Of a stretch of DNA of 64,000 nt, positions 43,547 to 55,674 are shown in pieces; positions within the stretch are counted from its first letter, which is position 1, and each line of letters begins with the position of its first letter. The notes under the pieces are model-generated. The model had not been told where the DNA came from. It saw only the letters and a list, made by a program, of their open reading frames with translations, and searched no databases. The stretch covers positions 10,555,001 through 10,619,000 of the forward strand of contig NC_062240.1 of the NCBI RefSeq assembly GCF_905475465.1, read 5' to 3'. Origin of the DNA: Pieris napi. Its lineage: Eukaryota > Arthropoda > Insecta > Lepidoptera > Pieridae. Position numbers and translations under genes: made by a program.

Positions 43547-43825
43547 ATAGTAGTAATAGCTCAGTGGCTTCAGCGTGCGACTCTCATCCCTAAGGTCGTA
43601 GGTTCGATCCCCGGCTGTGCACTAATGGACTTTCTATGTGCGCATTTCACATTCGCTCGAACGGTGAAGGAAAACGCGAGGAATCCGGCTTGCCTTAGAC
43701 CCAAAAAGTCGACGGTGGGGAAGGAGGCTAATAATTACCTACTTGCCTATTAGATTGACAAAATATGATCGTGAAACAGATACAGAAATCTGAGGCCCAG
43801 ACCTTAAAAAAGGTTGTAGCGCGAG
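43547..43825 (+). mobile_element. tRNA-derived SINE (family S), copy 3
   Basis: AGCTCAGTGGCTTCAGCGTG, GTAGGTTCGATCCCCGGCTG, CTATGTGCGCATTTCACATT, GAGGCCCAGACCTTAAAAAA. Nearly complete. Confidence 0.88.
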
Positions 43826-44401
43826 TTATTTTAACAGAATAAAAATAAGAAGCTGTTACTGAGGTCATATTATATACGAAAGAGGTTAATACATACTACT
43901 TACGTACGAACATATTTTACGACAATTAGATAATTCGATAAATTACTTCGACTGTAATTGAATTCAGGACACTGCTCCTACGCTACGTCCTAATCGCTAA
44001 TTTAAGATTATTTTGACTAATATGACCTGACCTAGTCTCTAATCAAGAGGTGACATTGCACTTATCTAGATCAAATTCATAACTTGTATTTAGGCGTCTA
44101 GTCACGAGAAATTTTTCGCACGACAACACAAAATTTGACGACGAATTTCGAGTTAAATATTACGCAATGTAAAAGCCGTTGAACCTTGAACCATAGTCAT
44201 CGTCGACGTGGTTTATGGTAGTAATTGTTAAATATGGATCTGTGTTAAATTATACCAGGCGTGCGACTCTCAGCAATGCAACGGAACCATATTTAAACCC
44301 CAAAAACCAACGGCGTGTGTAAGTCTACGGACAGAGTTGATCGGTTTGCCCATGATGCTAAGTGATACCGTCCATAGACACTCACATTGCCAGAGGGCTC
44401 A

Positions 44402-47400
44402 AATTCAAATTCAAATTCAAAAATCATTTATTCACGTAGGTAACACAATGTACACTTGTGATTCGTCATTAAAGAAATAAATATTAATGCTTCTAATTTT
44501 ACATTTACTGCCAGTTCTCAAATCAAGGGCGTAGAACGGAAGAGAAGAACTGGCAATAAACTCTCCGCCACTCTTTTTAATCGCCATGTTTTTTTTTTTT
44601 TTTTTTACACAACGTTTGTAAGGAGCTGCAACCATTACACCATGTTCCACATGACATTTTAAGTAATTAATAATAAGAACATAAATAAAAACAAAGACTT
44701 GTCCCCTATCAGCAGGAGGCATGGTGAAATAGGAGCACGCACTTACATTCTCGTGGGAACAACACGCAAACACATAGTCGAAATAATTAACATCACCGCA
44801 TACACGAATTCAAGTACGACCAGTCACCACAAGCAGCACCCGTTCACGAGTATGACGCATGGCCAGCCATCGGCCCCCTCGCCATATTTTAGGTTTATTG
44901 ACATTATACTATGAAAATAGCTGAAATAAACAAGCTTTGCTGTGTTCTCATCCGTAAGATCGCGTATCTTTTTAACTGCGAACGCTGCGGAACTTAGCCT
45001 ATTCGAAAGACCTTCTATGTGTCGGCCCCACTGGAGTTTACTATCTAAAGTAATTCCCAAGAACACCGCATTATCAACAAAGTCTATTTCCTCGTCTTTA
45101 ATTATTATTTGAGAATGACTACTTTTTACATTTGTAGTTACAAATTTAACACATTTTGTCTTCTTTTCGTTTAACTTAAGATTATTTGTATTAAACCAGT
45201 GAACTACACTGGAGATGGCACTGTTTACGTTATCAAGTGATGGATTTTGTCGTTTCACTTTAAATAAAAGCGAAGTGTCATCAGCAAACAGTACTATCTG
45301 GTGAAGCTCCTTTACAAGAAATGGCAGGTCATTTATATAGACAAGGAATAAGAAGGGACCAAGTATGGAGCCCTGCGGTACTCCCATAGTAACAGAGGAT
45401 CCCTGTGATATAGCTCCATTTACATTTACCTTTTGAATTCTATCGCTCAGGTATGATTCCACAAGATTTAGCGCCCTTTCGCCAATGCCATAGTGTTGAA
45501 GTTTCTTGATTAGGATTTCGTGATGGACACAGTCAAAAGCCTTTGATAAGTCGCAAAAAACTCCAATGGCATCATGAGAACTTTCCCAAGCATTTAAAAT
45601 CTCGGAAATTAATTGAATGCCAGCATCTGCTGTGGAGCGACCTCTTGTAAAACCATACTGCTGGCTATGCATAATTTTATTATTATTAAAATGTGTCAAT
45701 AATTGTTCAAGAATGATTTTTTCAAAGATTTTACTCAAAGCCGGCAGCACAGATATGGGTCTAAAATTTGTGGGGTCCGAAGTGCTGCCCGTTTTGAATA
45801 ACGGTGTGATTTTACTTATCTTCATCTGGTCTGGAAAGACTCCACAATCTATACATTCATTAAATATTATAGCCAACTCTGAACTGATAGTATTGATTAC
45901 TGATTGTAAAATGAAAACAGATACACCCCAAAGATCTTTATTTTTTTTTATTTTTAGCTGTTTAAATGTTTTTATAATGTCATTGCAGCTAATGCGGCTA
46001 AATAAAAACTTATGATTGCATACAGGAACATTCTTTTTCAATTATAAAAGGGCGGCTGATGGTGAAGAATTTAAAACGCTGGTTGTATTTAAAGGAATGT
46101 TAGTAAAAAACTCTTCAAATGCAGAGGCTACTTCGAGGTCGGAACTAATTACTTTGCCGTTTATGTTCACTTTGAATTCAGTATCCTTTCTGGAGGTTCT
46201 TCCAGTCTCCTCGTTTATAATTTTCCAAGTAGCCTTTATCTTATCAGAGCTGTTGTTTATTCTAAGACTTAAGTGTTTCGCCTTAGCGATTCTACACTCT
46301 TGCCTAAAACTTTTTGAGAATATCCTAACATAAGTTTTAAATTCTTCACTGTCATTATACTGTTTTTCATCATACAACTCATACAATTTTTGCCTTTTTT
46401 TGTGTAGCTCCGGAGTTGCCCAGTCACAAAAGGTAGGTTTCTCCGAGACCAAAAAAGTCTTTGGAGTGAACACATTTTTGAATTCACCAATAAATGAATC
46501 AAAGAATGTGCTATATAAATTATTAGGGCATTGGTTACTACGCAAAAATGGCATTTTAAATATCAAATTTTTCCTAAATCTATCTAACCGATCCTCTGTT
46601 ATAGGAATTGTACATATTTTCTTTTTTTGATCTTTACATTTTAGTATTTCAAATTCAAACAATTGACCAGAGTGGTCAGATGTAAGTTTGTTGATAATAC
46701 AGGCATTGAGAGGAACTATATTACTATAGATATTGTCAATACATGTTGCCGTGGTGGCTGTTACCCTAGTTGGTACAATAAAAGTATTAATTAAATTATA
46801 TGATTTAAACAGATTTAGCAAACGTTTACTTGAACTACAGTTGTCAAGCAAATTTACATTAAAGTCTCCACTAACGATCAATTTTTTCTTGGATTTTTGC
46901 AATTTGTACAGAACCTGCTCCAATATTTTTTCTAAACTATCATATTGAGCTGAAGGAGGGCTATACAAACTAACAATGATAAATTGCTCCAGCTCCACAC
47001 AAGATACTTCTATAAGGCGTTCCACAGAGAGGCTCACTATGTCCTTCCTTTCTTTAAATTTTATTTTTTTACTAAGCAATATTAATGAGCCACCGTGTAT
47101 TGCATTTCCTCTGCAGAACGAACTACCAATCTGATGATTACAAAAATTGAACATAAGTTCACATGTCTTTAGCCAGTGTTCTGTAATACACAGTATGTCA
47201 ACATTTTCACTGCTCAAAAACAACTCAATTTCTAGTAATTTACTTTTCATGCCTTGTATATTTTGGTGAACCAGATTGATAGTATTGTTCTTAAATCTAC
47301 TTAGCTTACTTTTTAATTCTAGGCCAGAGAGACTCTCTGTTGTCTTAGTGTCTAATTTAAATTAGATATACTATTTCTTGGAATATCTTCCAAGGTCTTA

Positions 47401-48235
47401 CTAACTAAAACCTGCTCAATAGAAGCAGGTTGTCTAGCCAAATTCTTGGCTGTTATATACAATAAATATGATAGCGAATCAGCTATCTGTCTTTTAAAAT
47501 ATGTAGGTAGATTATATCTATCCTTTGTCAAAAAATAATTATTACAACTAATGTACCTATTGGTATCAATTAGTGTAAAGTTTTTATTGTACAATGTTAA
47601 TGTGTGCATTGTCTGATTTAAAATATGTCTCGCATTATTTTCATGCTGACTAAAGTGTTTACTATAAGGGAATGTAAACATAATTAGATTTTTAGTATTA
47701 AGTAGGCACAATTTTTCATAGCAGCTAATAAGCTCCTTTTTGTTTAGATTCCCTCTATTGCCTATAAGTATAATGAGATTATCCGCTTTACTGGAAGTCT
47801 CTCTTACAATGTTCTTTATAATATATTTAAAAGTAGCATTTGGGTAACAGCTGTTTATAATATTTTGTTCCTTATTTAAAAATTGGCTCATTTGATGGCC
47901 TATTTGGTCACAGTACATTAAATTTAGCTTTGAAATGTTATTAACCCTACATACTGGTGATGGCACCTGTACAGACTTGCTTGAGTTTTCAAGCTCAAAG
48001 CATTGTACTGCATGTGTGGAGATCTTGATAAGATCTTCCATAGCAGTCGAGTATTTCGAAACCATCATTTGTGACTCCTGGAATTTTGATACCATGGAAT
48101 CTGCTATATTTTGAAGATCCAAGATCTCCTTTTGCAGTTGTTGGGTGTCAAACTCATATTTAATCCTACTATTTTCAAGTTCAATTAAGTGCATGTCAAT
48201 ATTAGTTTTAAGTTTTATGTTTCGTGTTTTATGCT
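44402..48235 (-). mobile_element. Long LINE-B copy with damaged ORF2
   Basis: The 3' end is an AAATTC-type microsatellite at 44400-44430, then a 3' UTR matching 36565-36770, then the RT, endonuclease and ORF1 fragment in the expected order on the minus strand. The 5' end stops inside a Jockey-type fragment (48235-48625). Jockey/CR1-superfamily by motifs. Confidence 0.85.
44824..47250 (-). pseudogene. LINE-B ORF2 (endonuclease-RT) with one in-frame stop and lost C terminus
   Basis: Endonuclease part 46042-47250: ILCITEHWL, VSGDFNVNLLD, LTSDHSGQL. RT part 44824-46041: NFRPISVLPALSKIFEKI, QYGFTRGRSTADA, FCDLSKAFDCV, MGVPQGSILGP, and catalytic LFADDTSLLF. The two are in the same frame, separated only by a TAA at 46042-46044. 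After YFHSIMS the reading frame runs into unrelated sequence (LKYGEGADGWPC), so the RT thumb region is missing. The frame also opens upstream of 47250 (LVHQNIQG). Confidence 0.88.
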
Positions 48236-48323
48236 CGCAAGTGCGTTGCCCACTTTTTAAGAATTGGTACGTTTTTTTCCTGAACCCTAAGTCAAAAGGG
48301 TTCGGAAATACTTCAGTTGGCAC
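47352..48323 (-). pseudogene. Chimeric ORF: Jockey RT tail fused to LINE-B ORF1 C-terminal part
   Basis: 323 aa open frame. The first about 30 residues (PTEVFPNPFDLGFRKKTYQF) are a Jockey RT C terminus from the fragment at 48235-48625. From about residue 32 on it is LINE-B ORF1: a predicted coiled coil (LQKEILDLQNIADSMVSKF) and a domain with LIILIGNRGNLNKKELISCY and LIMFTFPYSKHF that resembles the esterase-like ORF1 domain of CR1-type LINEs (by eye, tentative). The in-frame fusion is probably chance. Confidence 0.65.
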
Positions 48324-48625
48324 TGGCTCGATGTGGGGCCGAATTTGCGCTTTATAGAGTTCCTAGTGGTAGCCCGGAGTGAATAATATAGCCGTCTCTT
48401 TCAAATAACCGCGATATGGAACGTCATTCGATATGTCAATGCCCAGTATTCCGGTACTTTAAGGCTTTAAGGAAAATGTCTTCGAAGAGAGGAGTAGCGA
48501 CAAAGGGCGTTTTATAACCGGAAAACGCGCAAACTTGTGTCTTCTTGGGATTAAATTGCACTAGATTTAGTCTACCCCACTCTGAGACTCCACTTAGCAA
48601 AGTTTCACCTTAACCACCCATTATT
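48235..48625 (-). mobile_element. Jockey-like RT fragment
   Basis: The minus strand reads EWGRLNLVQFNPKKTQVCAF and SGYKTPFVATPLFEDIFLKA, then after a gap PTEVFPNPFDLGF. This is typical of Jockey RT near its C terminus, with an internal deletion. Confidence 0.75.
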
Positions 48626-48672
48626 AAAAAAAAATAACCAGTGGCTCTCCATTTCGTGATATTTTTTTCTTA

Positions 48673-48951
48673 GGGAGCGTTCAAGTATTACGTAACGAAT
48701 TTTGGGGGGATCCTTTTATAAAACGTTACGATGCGGGGCAGGGATTGAATTACGCGTTATTGTTAATATTATTTTCGACTTTCCAGTACTTTCCACCACA
48801 TAATGGTAACTTTTAACTATAAAGAGTCACTAGGTGGTCAAGAAACGTTTTACTATACTTGGGTACAGTACTGGAAAACGTTACGGCGCGTTACATGGGG
48901 GGGGGTCCCATAATCTCCAAAAATTGCGTGACGTAATACTTGAACGCTCCC
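48673..48951. mobile_element. Harbinger-type MITE (family M), complete
   Basis: Flanked by TTA (48670-48672 and 48952-48954). Ends GGGAGCGTTCAAGTATTACG and its complement. The interior has a nine-G run near 48897-48905. Confidence 0.85.
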
Positions 48952-48954
48952 TTA

Positions 48955-50734
48955 GTAGGCGTTCACCCGTCTGTGCTTCACACGCCGTCGACGTTTCCTC
49001 TCGACGTTTTTCTTCATTGTACGAATGTTATTTGCGCACAAAGAAAGAAAAGTCCGTTAGCCCAGACGTGTTTCGACCGCACGACCTCAGCGTACACGTT
49101 CGCAGGCTAACTTTGATTAAAAAAAAAATTGAATTATTCTCGTAAATTGCTCGGTAAGTAATGTACCTTATGATATATCGTATGTCGTGAACACCAGCGA
49201 TTAATAAGCGAGGTCGCTAATAGTGACCTTAGCCGTCAAGCAAATATATGGACGAGACCTAATCTCATTTAAACTGCGATTATTTTAGAAAGTGCATCGA
49301 ATATTGAAGGTTATATAACTCATCTGAAGACTGAAGGTTTGTGTATACTATAATTAAAAAAATATGTTTTATCACGATTTATTTGCTATATTATGACCGC
49401 AAATATTAATCGTGATTTCAATATTTTTCAAACTTAGTACGACAATTTATATCAAAAAACTAGCTGTTCTGCTGCGCGCAAGATAATGGTATAAGAGGGT
49501 TTGGGGCCACGTTTCCTATGAAATAGGGGAATAGGTCACATCCCCTGGAGGAAGGTAAGAATAACGCAAGGTAAATACGTTGTTGTTTGTTATTGAAATG
49601 CTTTCGAACACTGAAACGAAACCTTAGGGGAATACGACACATAGGGTATGGAGATTAGACTAATTTGTGGGTGTCGGTTCAAAAATTATCTAATGTCATC
49701 CTCTTAAGCATACTAAATCTGAGATTATAGTTGATAGATATTTAATTACGTGAAACTACTGTAGCAGTAATCAAAGCCGTCATAGTAACAAATTGATATA
49801 AATTTGATGATCATTCGAATGCACAAGAATTTCCTTACGAAAACGATTAATTCATATTTTATACCTTGGCAACAGCTTCCAAAAGATAGGGTTATAAATA
49901 CACTAGCGCAATGGCGTCATCAGATATTTCCGCGGGAATGTTTATTTTTATTTCATTGCTAATAAAATATCAAACAATTGTGTTAATTTTATAGTTAATT
50001 GGATCTGATTTCTGCTTAGATCAAAATTAGCAATGGTTGTAAAGATATAAGAAATAAAAACAGTGAAAATGTATGTCAAAGTCAGACAAGTGACTCACAA
50101 ACGAACTTGATCGAGTTTTAAAAGTAATTTAAAAAGGTCAACTTAGAGCTTTTGAGCTTTACATCAAAAGAACCGATAATATCCTGGCTAGTCGTTTCCT
50201 TAATAACAAGTTAGTAATTGCGTCTTTTATACTTCATCTGACATTGTAAACAATATAACATAAACAAAACCAAATCGCGAGTTGAATTGTTACATAAACT
50301 AGTCAGATTTTATATAATAATTGTAAACGGGTTACTCTATTAATATTACTATACAATAATAATACGCTTTTAGTATTACTTGTATTGTAATATAATCTAT
50401 CTTCAAAGACAAACAAAATGAAATATGGTTTGTTCAGGTTTTTGGGGATACGCGCGTAAGTAATTTAAGATAAATGTACCTATGTAAATTTTTTGTTCAA
50501 AAATTAATTAATTTGGAGTTGAACTTTAAATAACATTTAACTTTTTATAATCATTTTAGTTTTCTACTTATACATTTTTAATTATTTTTACTATACGTTA
50601 AGAATATCGTAAGTATTATTGGAAATATTATCGTGACTGTCTTTTTTAGCATTGTCAAGGAAGGATGGTAAGCAGATCCGTCAGTTCTTGCAACCTAAAG
50701 AGAGGATCCTTCACCAGTACACTAATAATAAATA
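48955..50734. other. Intergenic, no gene seen
   Basis: AT-rich. An ORF-sized stretch at 49460-49642 (minus) ends near GCAGAACAGCTAGT and may be another Helitron-like end. Nothing else was recognised. Confidence 0.5.
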
Positions 50735-51290
50735 TAATCTAGGATTTGGGTTAGTCATAGATATAAATAGCAGAGATAAGTCCAATTTTTATTGAAATAA
50801 CACATGTTCTAAAGCTGCTTTGTATTAAGTGTGTGTAGCGAAAGAGCTGCTGATAGAGCTTTTTAAAATTTTACTGAACTTTTTATTAACTAAATATCCT
50901 ATATATTTATAAAGTGTAATATTATATATACACAATTATACTAATACAAGAGCCAAGTGTTATCTGGAGTTCGAGACTGGCACGAGGGTATCCCGAAGGG
51001 TATGGGCTATCATGACATGTTGCTCGAGCAGAGATCAGGAAAAATTCTGCTACTGAATCATATCACTGACATATTTGAAGAGGTGACGCGGGTCCTGCCG
51101 GCCAGCGGTCTGCGACTCGCCTATAGATATCATGAGGATATTTCCAGAGTAGTCGTCACCCGGGCCCGGCGGGAGACGCCAAGCCCACCAGGCCTAGCTT
51201 AAGTAAATAAAGTCCCTTTTTAGGAAAGGATTTGACACTCGCGCTTTGACAAGCGCGTAGTTGGTAGTCCATTAGGGGTCCTATATATTA

Positions 51291-51614
51291 AGTCCTTACA
51301 TATGAAATTGGCGTTTTGTCGTACGTCTGAGTTAGCTGCAGTCTGCGATGTTAGTGATAAAACTGTAAAATTCCACTTGAAGAAAATTGGGTAACTTCTT
51401 ACAAGGTAAAAATTGACCTCTGATGCTCCAGTCAAAACCACCTTCAAAGAATTATTGATTCCCGTCCAAATGTGTTTTTAGTAAAGGGATCAATGAACTA
51501 CTTACCTGTAAGATAGCACTAGTAAATACTTTGATTAATTCAATATATTCTATTTAAAAAAACTACTTTTTGTTCCTCCCATACAAAACGCCAATTTCAT
51601 AATATGTAAGGACT
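51291..51614 (+). mobile_element. Internally deleted mariner (324 bp)
   Basis: TA flanks (51289-51290, 51615-51616). Terminal repeats AGTCCTTACATATGAAATTG and its complement differ by a 3-bp indel. Interior transposase scraps match the relic at 35420-35815 (TTTTTAGTAAAGGGATCAAT). Confidence 0.85.
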
Positions 51615-52773
51615 TAGTACAAAAATGTTTAAAAGCTACTCCTATGACTTTACTCTCCAATATATCATTTATTTATTTTTGTAAATTATATAAAATAGAA
51701 GCAAAGATATTCGAAGTTGATTTTATTTTTTTCTTACTCTAAGACAAATGTTTATAGCTGTGTATAATGATAAAATTTGACCTTAACTTAATTATAACAC
51801 ACGGGTGTATAGGTTAATGCGTGGGTTGACACGATCGTTTTTGTAATACGAATAATATGCAAATCACAATTCCAGATAATAAGAGGCGAACATAAGAAAT
51901 ACATAATAAATGCTTAAATATGACATTTGTTTGGAATAAAAGTTCTGACTTTTTTATTTTTTGTGCCACTGATACATCGGTACATGAAAAATAAAAAACA
52001 AGTATTAATGTGACAAGCCCTTAATTTAGGAAATAAACAAACACGGAGAGAAAAAAATCGTTTTATACATTATAAAAACTAAATGAAAATTGATTTCAAA
52101 GTGTCTTATGAAAAATGGCTACCTCATTAGGAAAACTTTTATGAGATTCCTTTTATCCCCAACACATTAAAAATCATGATATTAAAACCATGATAACAAT
52201 GAAAACGTACACGTGAAGTACCTACCTGTGTTGCCATGGCCGCTACCACTTCATTCAGTAAATTATTATGGGAAAATGGCGTGGTTGGCAAGAATTATGG
52301 CTGTGTAACGTTAGCAAGTGCAGTGCTGTATCTGGTAATACTAAGTTAAAAAGAAAGTGCACTAGCCCCAACACTAGGATTTCCTGTGTCGAAGGCAGCC
52401 AGTCTCTTCCTTTTGACATGTTAACGTAACGTGATTTTACTTAATTAGCTTACTACATCATTGTACAATTATTTGAGTCTATACTAATACAAAATTCCTA
52501 TCGTGTCATTAATACCACCAAAATGTCTTAAATGTGTTAATAATATAACAAATGATGCTGTGATTCTGAAATCCAGAGAAATTAACATTTAAATATACCC
52601 CTTAGAACCTAAAAACGTAAACGCTAGTTAACGTTTTAATCCTATATTATATTTATTGGTTGGTTGTATCGTTCATTCGTATTCAACTGATAAAAGTGCT
52701 CTTAGCTTTTGTTTGAATTTTATACTCCACTTCTATGAACTCATCACGCCAATTTTATAAAGTATTTTTTTAT

Positions 52774-52950
52774 TTCGGTAGTAAGATAAACTTTACTGAT
52801 AAAAAGTAAGTTAAAAGCGCACAAAATGATTGCAACTAACAAGTCACGCCGCTCAGTTTGACAGATAAGCGCCAATGTGTCTATTTGTAAAAACTGACGT
52901 GGGTTTGTGACCCACTTTATTATTATGTATAGAAATATTAGATATACATA
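52774..52950 (+). promoter_or_regulatory. Highly conserved island within the duplication (copy 1)
   Basis: About 177 bp that differ from 61182-61359 at only about five positions, while flanking duplicated sequence is far more diverged. It includes TCACGCCGCTCAGTTTGACA. It has no long ORF. Possible regulatory element, gene-conversion tract, or later-arriving repeat. Confidence 0.5.
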
Positions 52951-55674
52951 TAGTCCTTTGAAAGTTTATATAGGCTGAACATTTGTAGAGGACGCAATTT
53001 TATTTATGGTTTAAACTCAAGTATGTGGGGTTGGCGCCCTTGTCCCTTGGCCGCCATCTTGAAAAAAGGGGTGAATACACGTTTTTAGCCCTCAAATTGT
53101 AACTTTTCAATGGACTTATACTCGTATATGATGAATGTTGCTAAACTTAAGTTTTTAAACAAAAAATTTTAACACTAATAATTTTCTAAAATCTTAATAT
53201 ATTTGAAGTCAATCTTAATATATTAATCAATTACCTGAAATAAATATAGAAACAACATTTAGAGATTGTTATTTCTTAAAAGGCAGATATAGATTAAGTA
53301 ATCTAATTCCTAATTAAAATCCGAAAATGTTCTAACAAAATTCTTCGTGTAAAAATTCAAATGACACCAAAACTTCGCCTTTTTCTGACTAACAAACTCA
53401 ATATTACAATAAAATAAAGGTCAGTTTGGACACATAACTAACAATCTAAAAGAAATAATTATATGACTGTACTATTAACAACGAAGAATTATGTTGCTTT
53501 GGAGATTCATTTTTATTCGATACATCTCGTTTTAGTGTTAATAATATAGTATTTCGTATTTTTGATAACATTTTAAAACTCTGGTTTCTTTACTTTAAAT
53601 GTTCTATTTTGGCTGTCGATATTATGTACTTCCGTAACCCTGGAGCAGACATTTGACTGCCTATGATAAGGTTTTTTTAAATAAATTAACTACATTGACA
53701 ATAAACTACATTACAAATAACTACATACAACACAGAGGGGCACTTGAACTTAAATGGTAATTTAATTAAGTATTTATCTGGAATAGATCCTGATTTGTCT
53801 AGAAGAAACTGGTCAGTGAGATTACCCTTTTACTACAACACTTTTATTACCGGTTTTGTGATGCAAATTGAGCGTATATTTTTATTTTATAAGTAAATTA
53901 ATAATTTGAATACAATGACGTCAAGAAAGCCATTATCTTATGTTAGCAAGACTTATTGACGAAGGTGTGTCAATTGGCCTGTAACTAAATATAATCTTAG
54001 ATTTGGGTTAGTCATAGATATAAATAGCAGAGATATGTCCAATTTATATTGAAATAAGGCTTGCACATGTTCGAAAGCTGCTTTGCATTACGTGTGTGTA
54101 GCGTAAGAGCTGCTGATAGAGCTTTTTAATAATTTATTATACTTAACGGCGTCTCTAAATTATATTAATTACATTCACGTAGGTGATTAACTAAATATGC
54201 TATATATTAATATAGTGTCATATTATACAAACACAATTATACTTATACAGAAGCTAAGAAGAAGGGTTCATCAGTTTAAGGTTGGTATTAAAAGGTAGCT
54301 AATATTGAAAATGTACATTTATCTCTCTTAAATAGAATAGTTTTGATAAACCTATTCATTCTTTATTTGATTTCAAATGTTTCGGTGAACAACACACATG
54401 TTATAGAAGACATTGTTAATCGATTTGTGCACTATTAATTTAGAATTTTAATTCTAATTATTACAGTGTTACGTTAATGTGCTGTAATACGACCAAACGG
54501 TGGTTGATTTACTTGTTGACTGTCCAACTTTTGAAACAGCCCGGTGTGACCTAGAGTTCGAGACATGTTGCTCGAACACAAACAGAACGCAGCTGGAAAA
54601 ATTCCGTGTCAAATACGTCAGTCGGCCAGAGATGCCAAGCCTACCAGACCTAGCTTAAGTAAATGAAGTCCATTTTTGGGAAAGGGGATAATAGACACCC
54701 CTGCTGTTTAGCTCCCAGGCCATATTTGCTTGAGCGCGTGTTCTAGGCTATTATAGGAGGGTATATAAAAAATCTGTCCAGTCTATAATATGTCACTTCT
54801 GTCTCAATATATATTTTTTAAATATTGTCTTTCAAATTAGAACATTAATTATAATAATTAAGTATAATAGGTCTCTTTAGGTCTGGGCCTTAGATTTCTG
54901 AATATGTTTCATGATCATTTTTAAGTAGGCAAGTAAGTGATCAGCCTCCTGTACCTGACACACACCGTCGACTTTTAGGGTCTAAGGGTGAGATCTATAG
55001 TCCGCACTTGGACTTTACTCTGACTTAACTATCGAGCTAAGACACAGTCGGTATTTATAGAGCAAACTGCGAATCCCTCCCTAGTGTTGGCTTAGCTTAA
55101 TCTCAAGTCCACGAAATCGACGACTTACCAAAAACTTTGACTATAAGCCTAACAAAAATAATGGCCTAAAATTTGCTCTACCATCATATCTTTTACTGGA
55201 CTTTTTATTTTTGTCGGTTTTTAATGAACGGTGTTGCCATTTGGTATCAGAGTTCCATAGACTTTGGGAAAAATAGAATTTGAATTCAAAGAAATTTTAA
55301 ATGATCTTGATAAATACCTATGAAATGCATGAAATAAAATAATTACACATTATTATGGTATCTATTGTTGTTTATTTACATTATTTATATAAGTGTTCAA
55401 CCCCATTTTTGAGAGATCTTATAAATAACTGGTGTGATATCGTATCTGTCATCTGGCAGCACTGGCATATGTTGACAACAAAATTCAAACTACATAATAT
55501 AAGCAAACCAACTTCGTCTCTCGCTAATCGCTTCACATCCGTTGACCGTTATTTTCGATTACCTGAATCTTCTACCTTTTATTACCTGACGACCTTGCTT
55601 GCTCAACGGATTTTGTACCTGCTTAAACGACTGACCACGGCTATTCTCACTCGGACCGGACTCGCTCACAAAAA

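Larger units (their letters stand above)
50735..53985 (+). repeat. Tandem segmental duplication, copy 1
   Basis: Homologous in order to 53988-62240. Markers: GATTTGGGTTAGTCATAGAT (50742), AAGAGCTGCTGATAGAGCTT (about 50845), GCCTAGCTTAAGTAAAT (51191), CACGGGTGTATA (51802), GGCTGTGTAACGTTAG (52299), the conserved island 52774-52950, CAATCTAAAAGAAATAAT (53441), and GAAACTGGTCAGTGAGA (53804). The only clear extra insert is the mariner at 51291-51614. A Cys-less 81-aa frame at 50957-51202 is not conserved in copy 2 and is unlikely to be a gene. Confidence 0.8.

Noticed and set aside
43547..43650. tRNA gene suggested by the A and B boxes
   Set aside because: Only the tRNA-like head of a SINE; the body and repeated copies show the SINE identity, and the cloverleaf is not maintained.
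50957..51202. 81-aa frame in tandem copy 1
   Set aside because: The matching segment of copy 2 (54540-54665) is deleted and out of frame, so no conserved coding signal.
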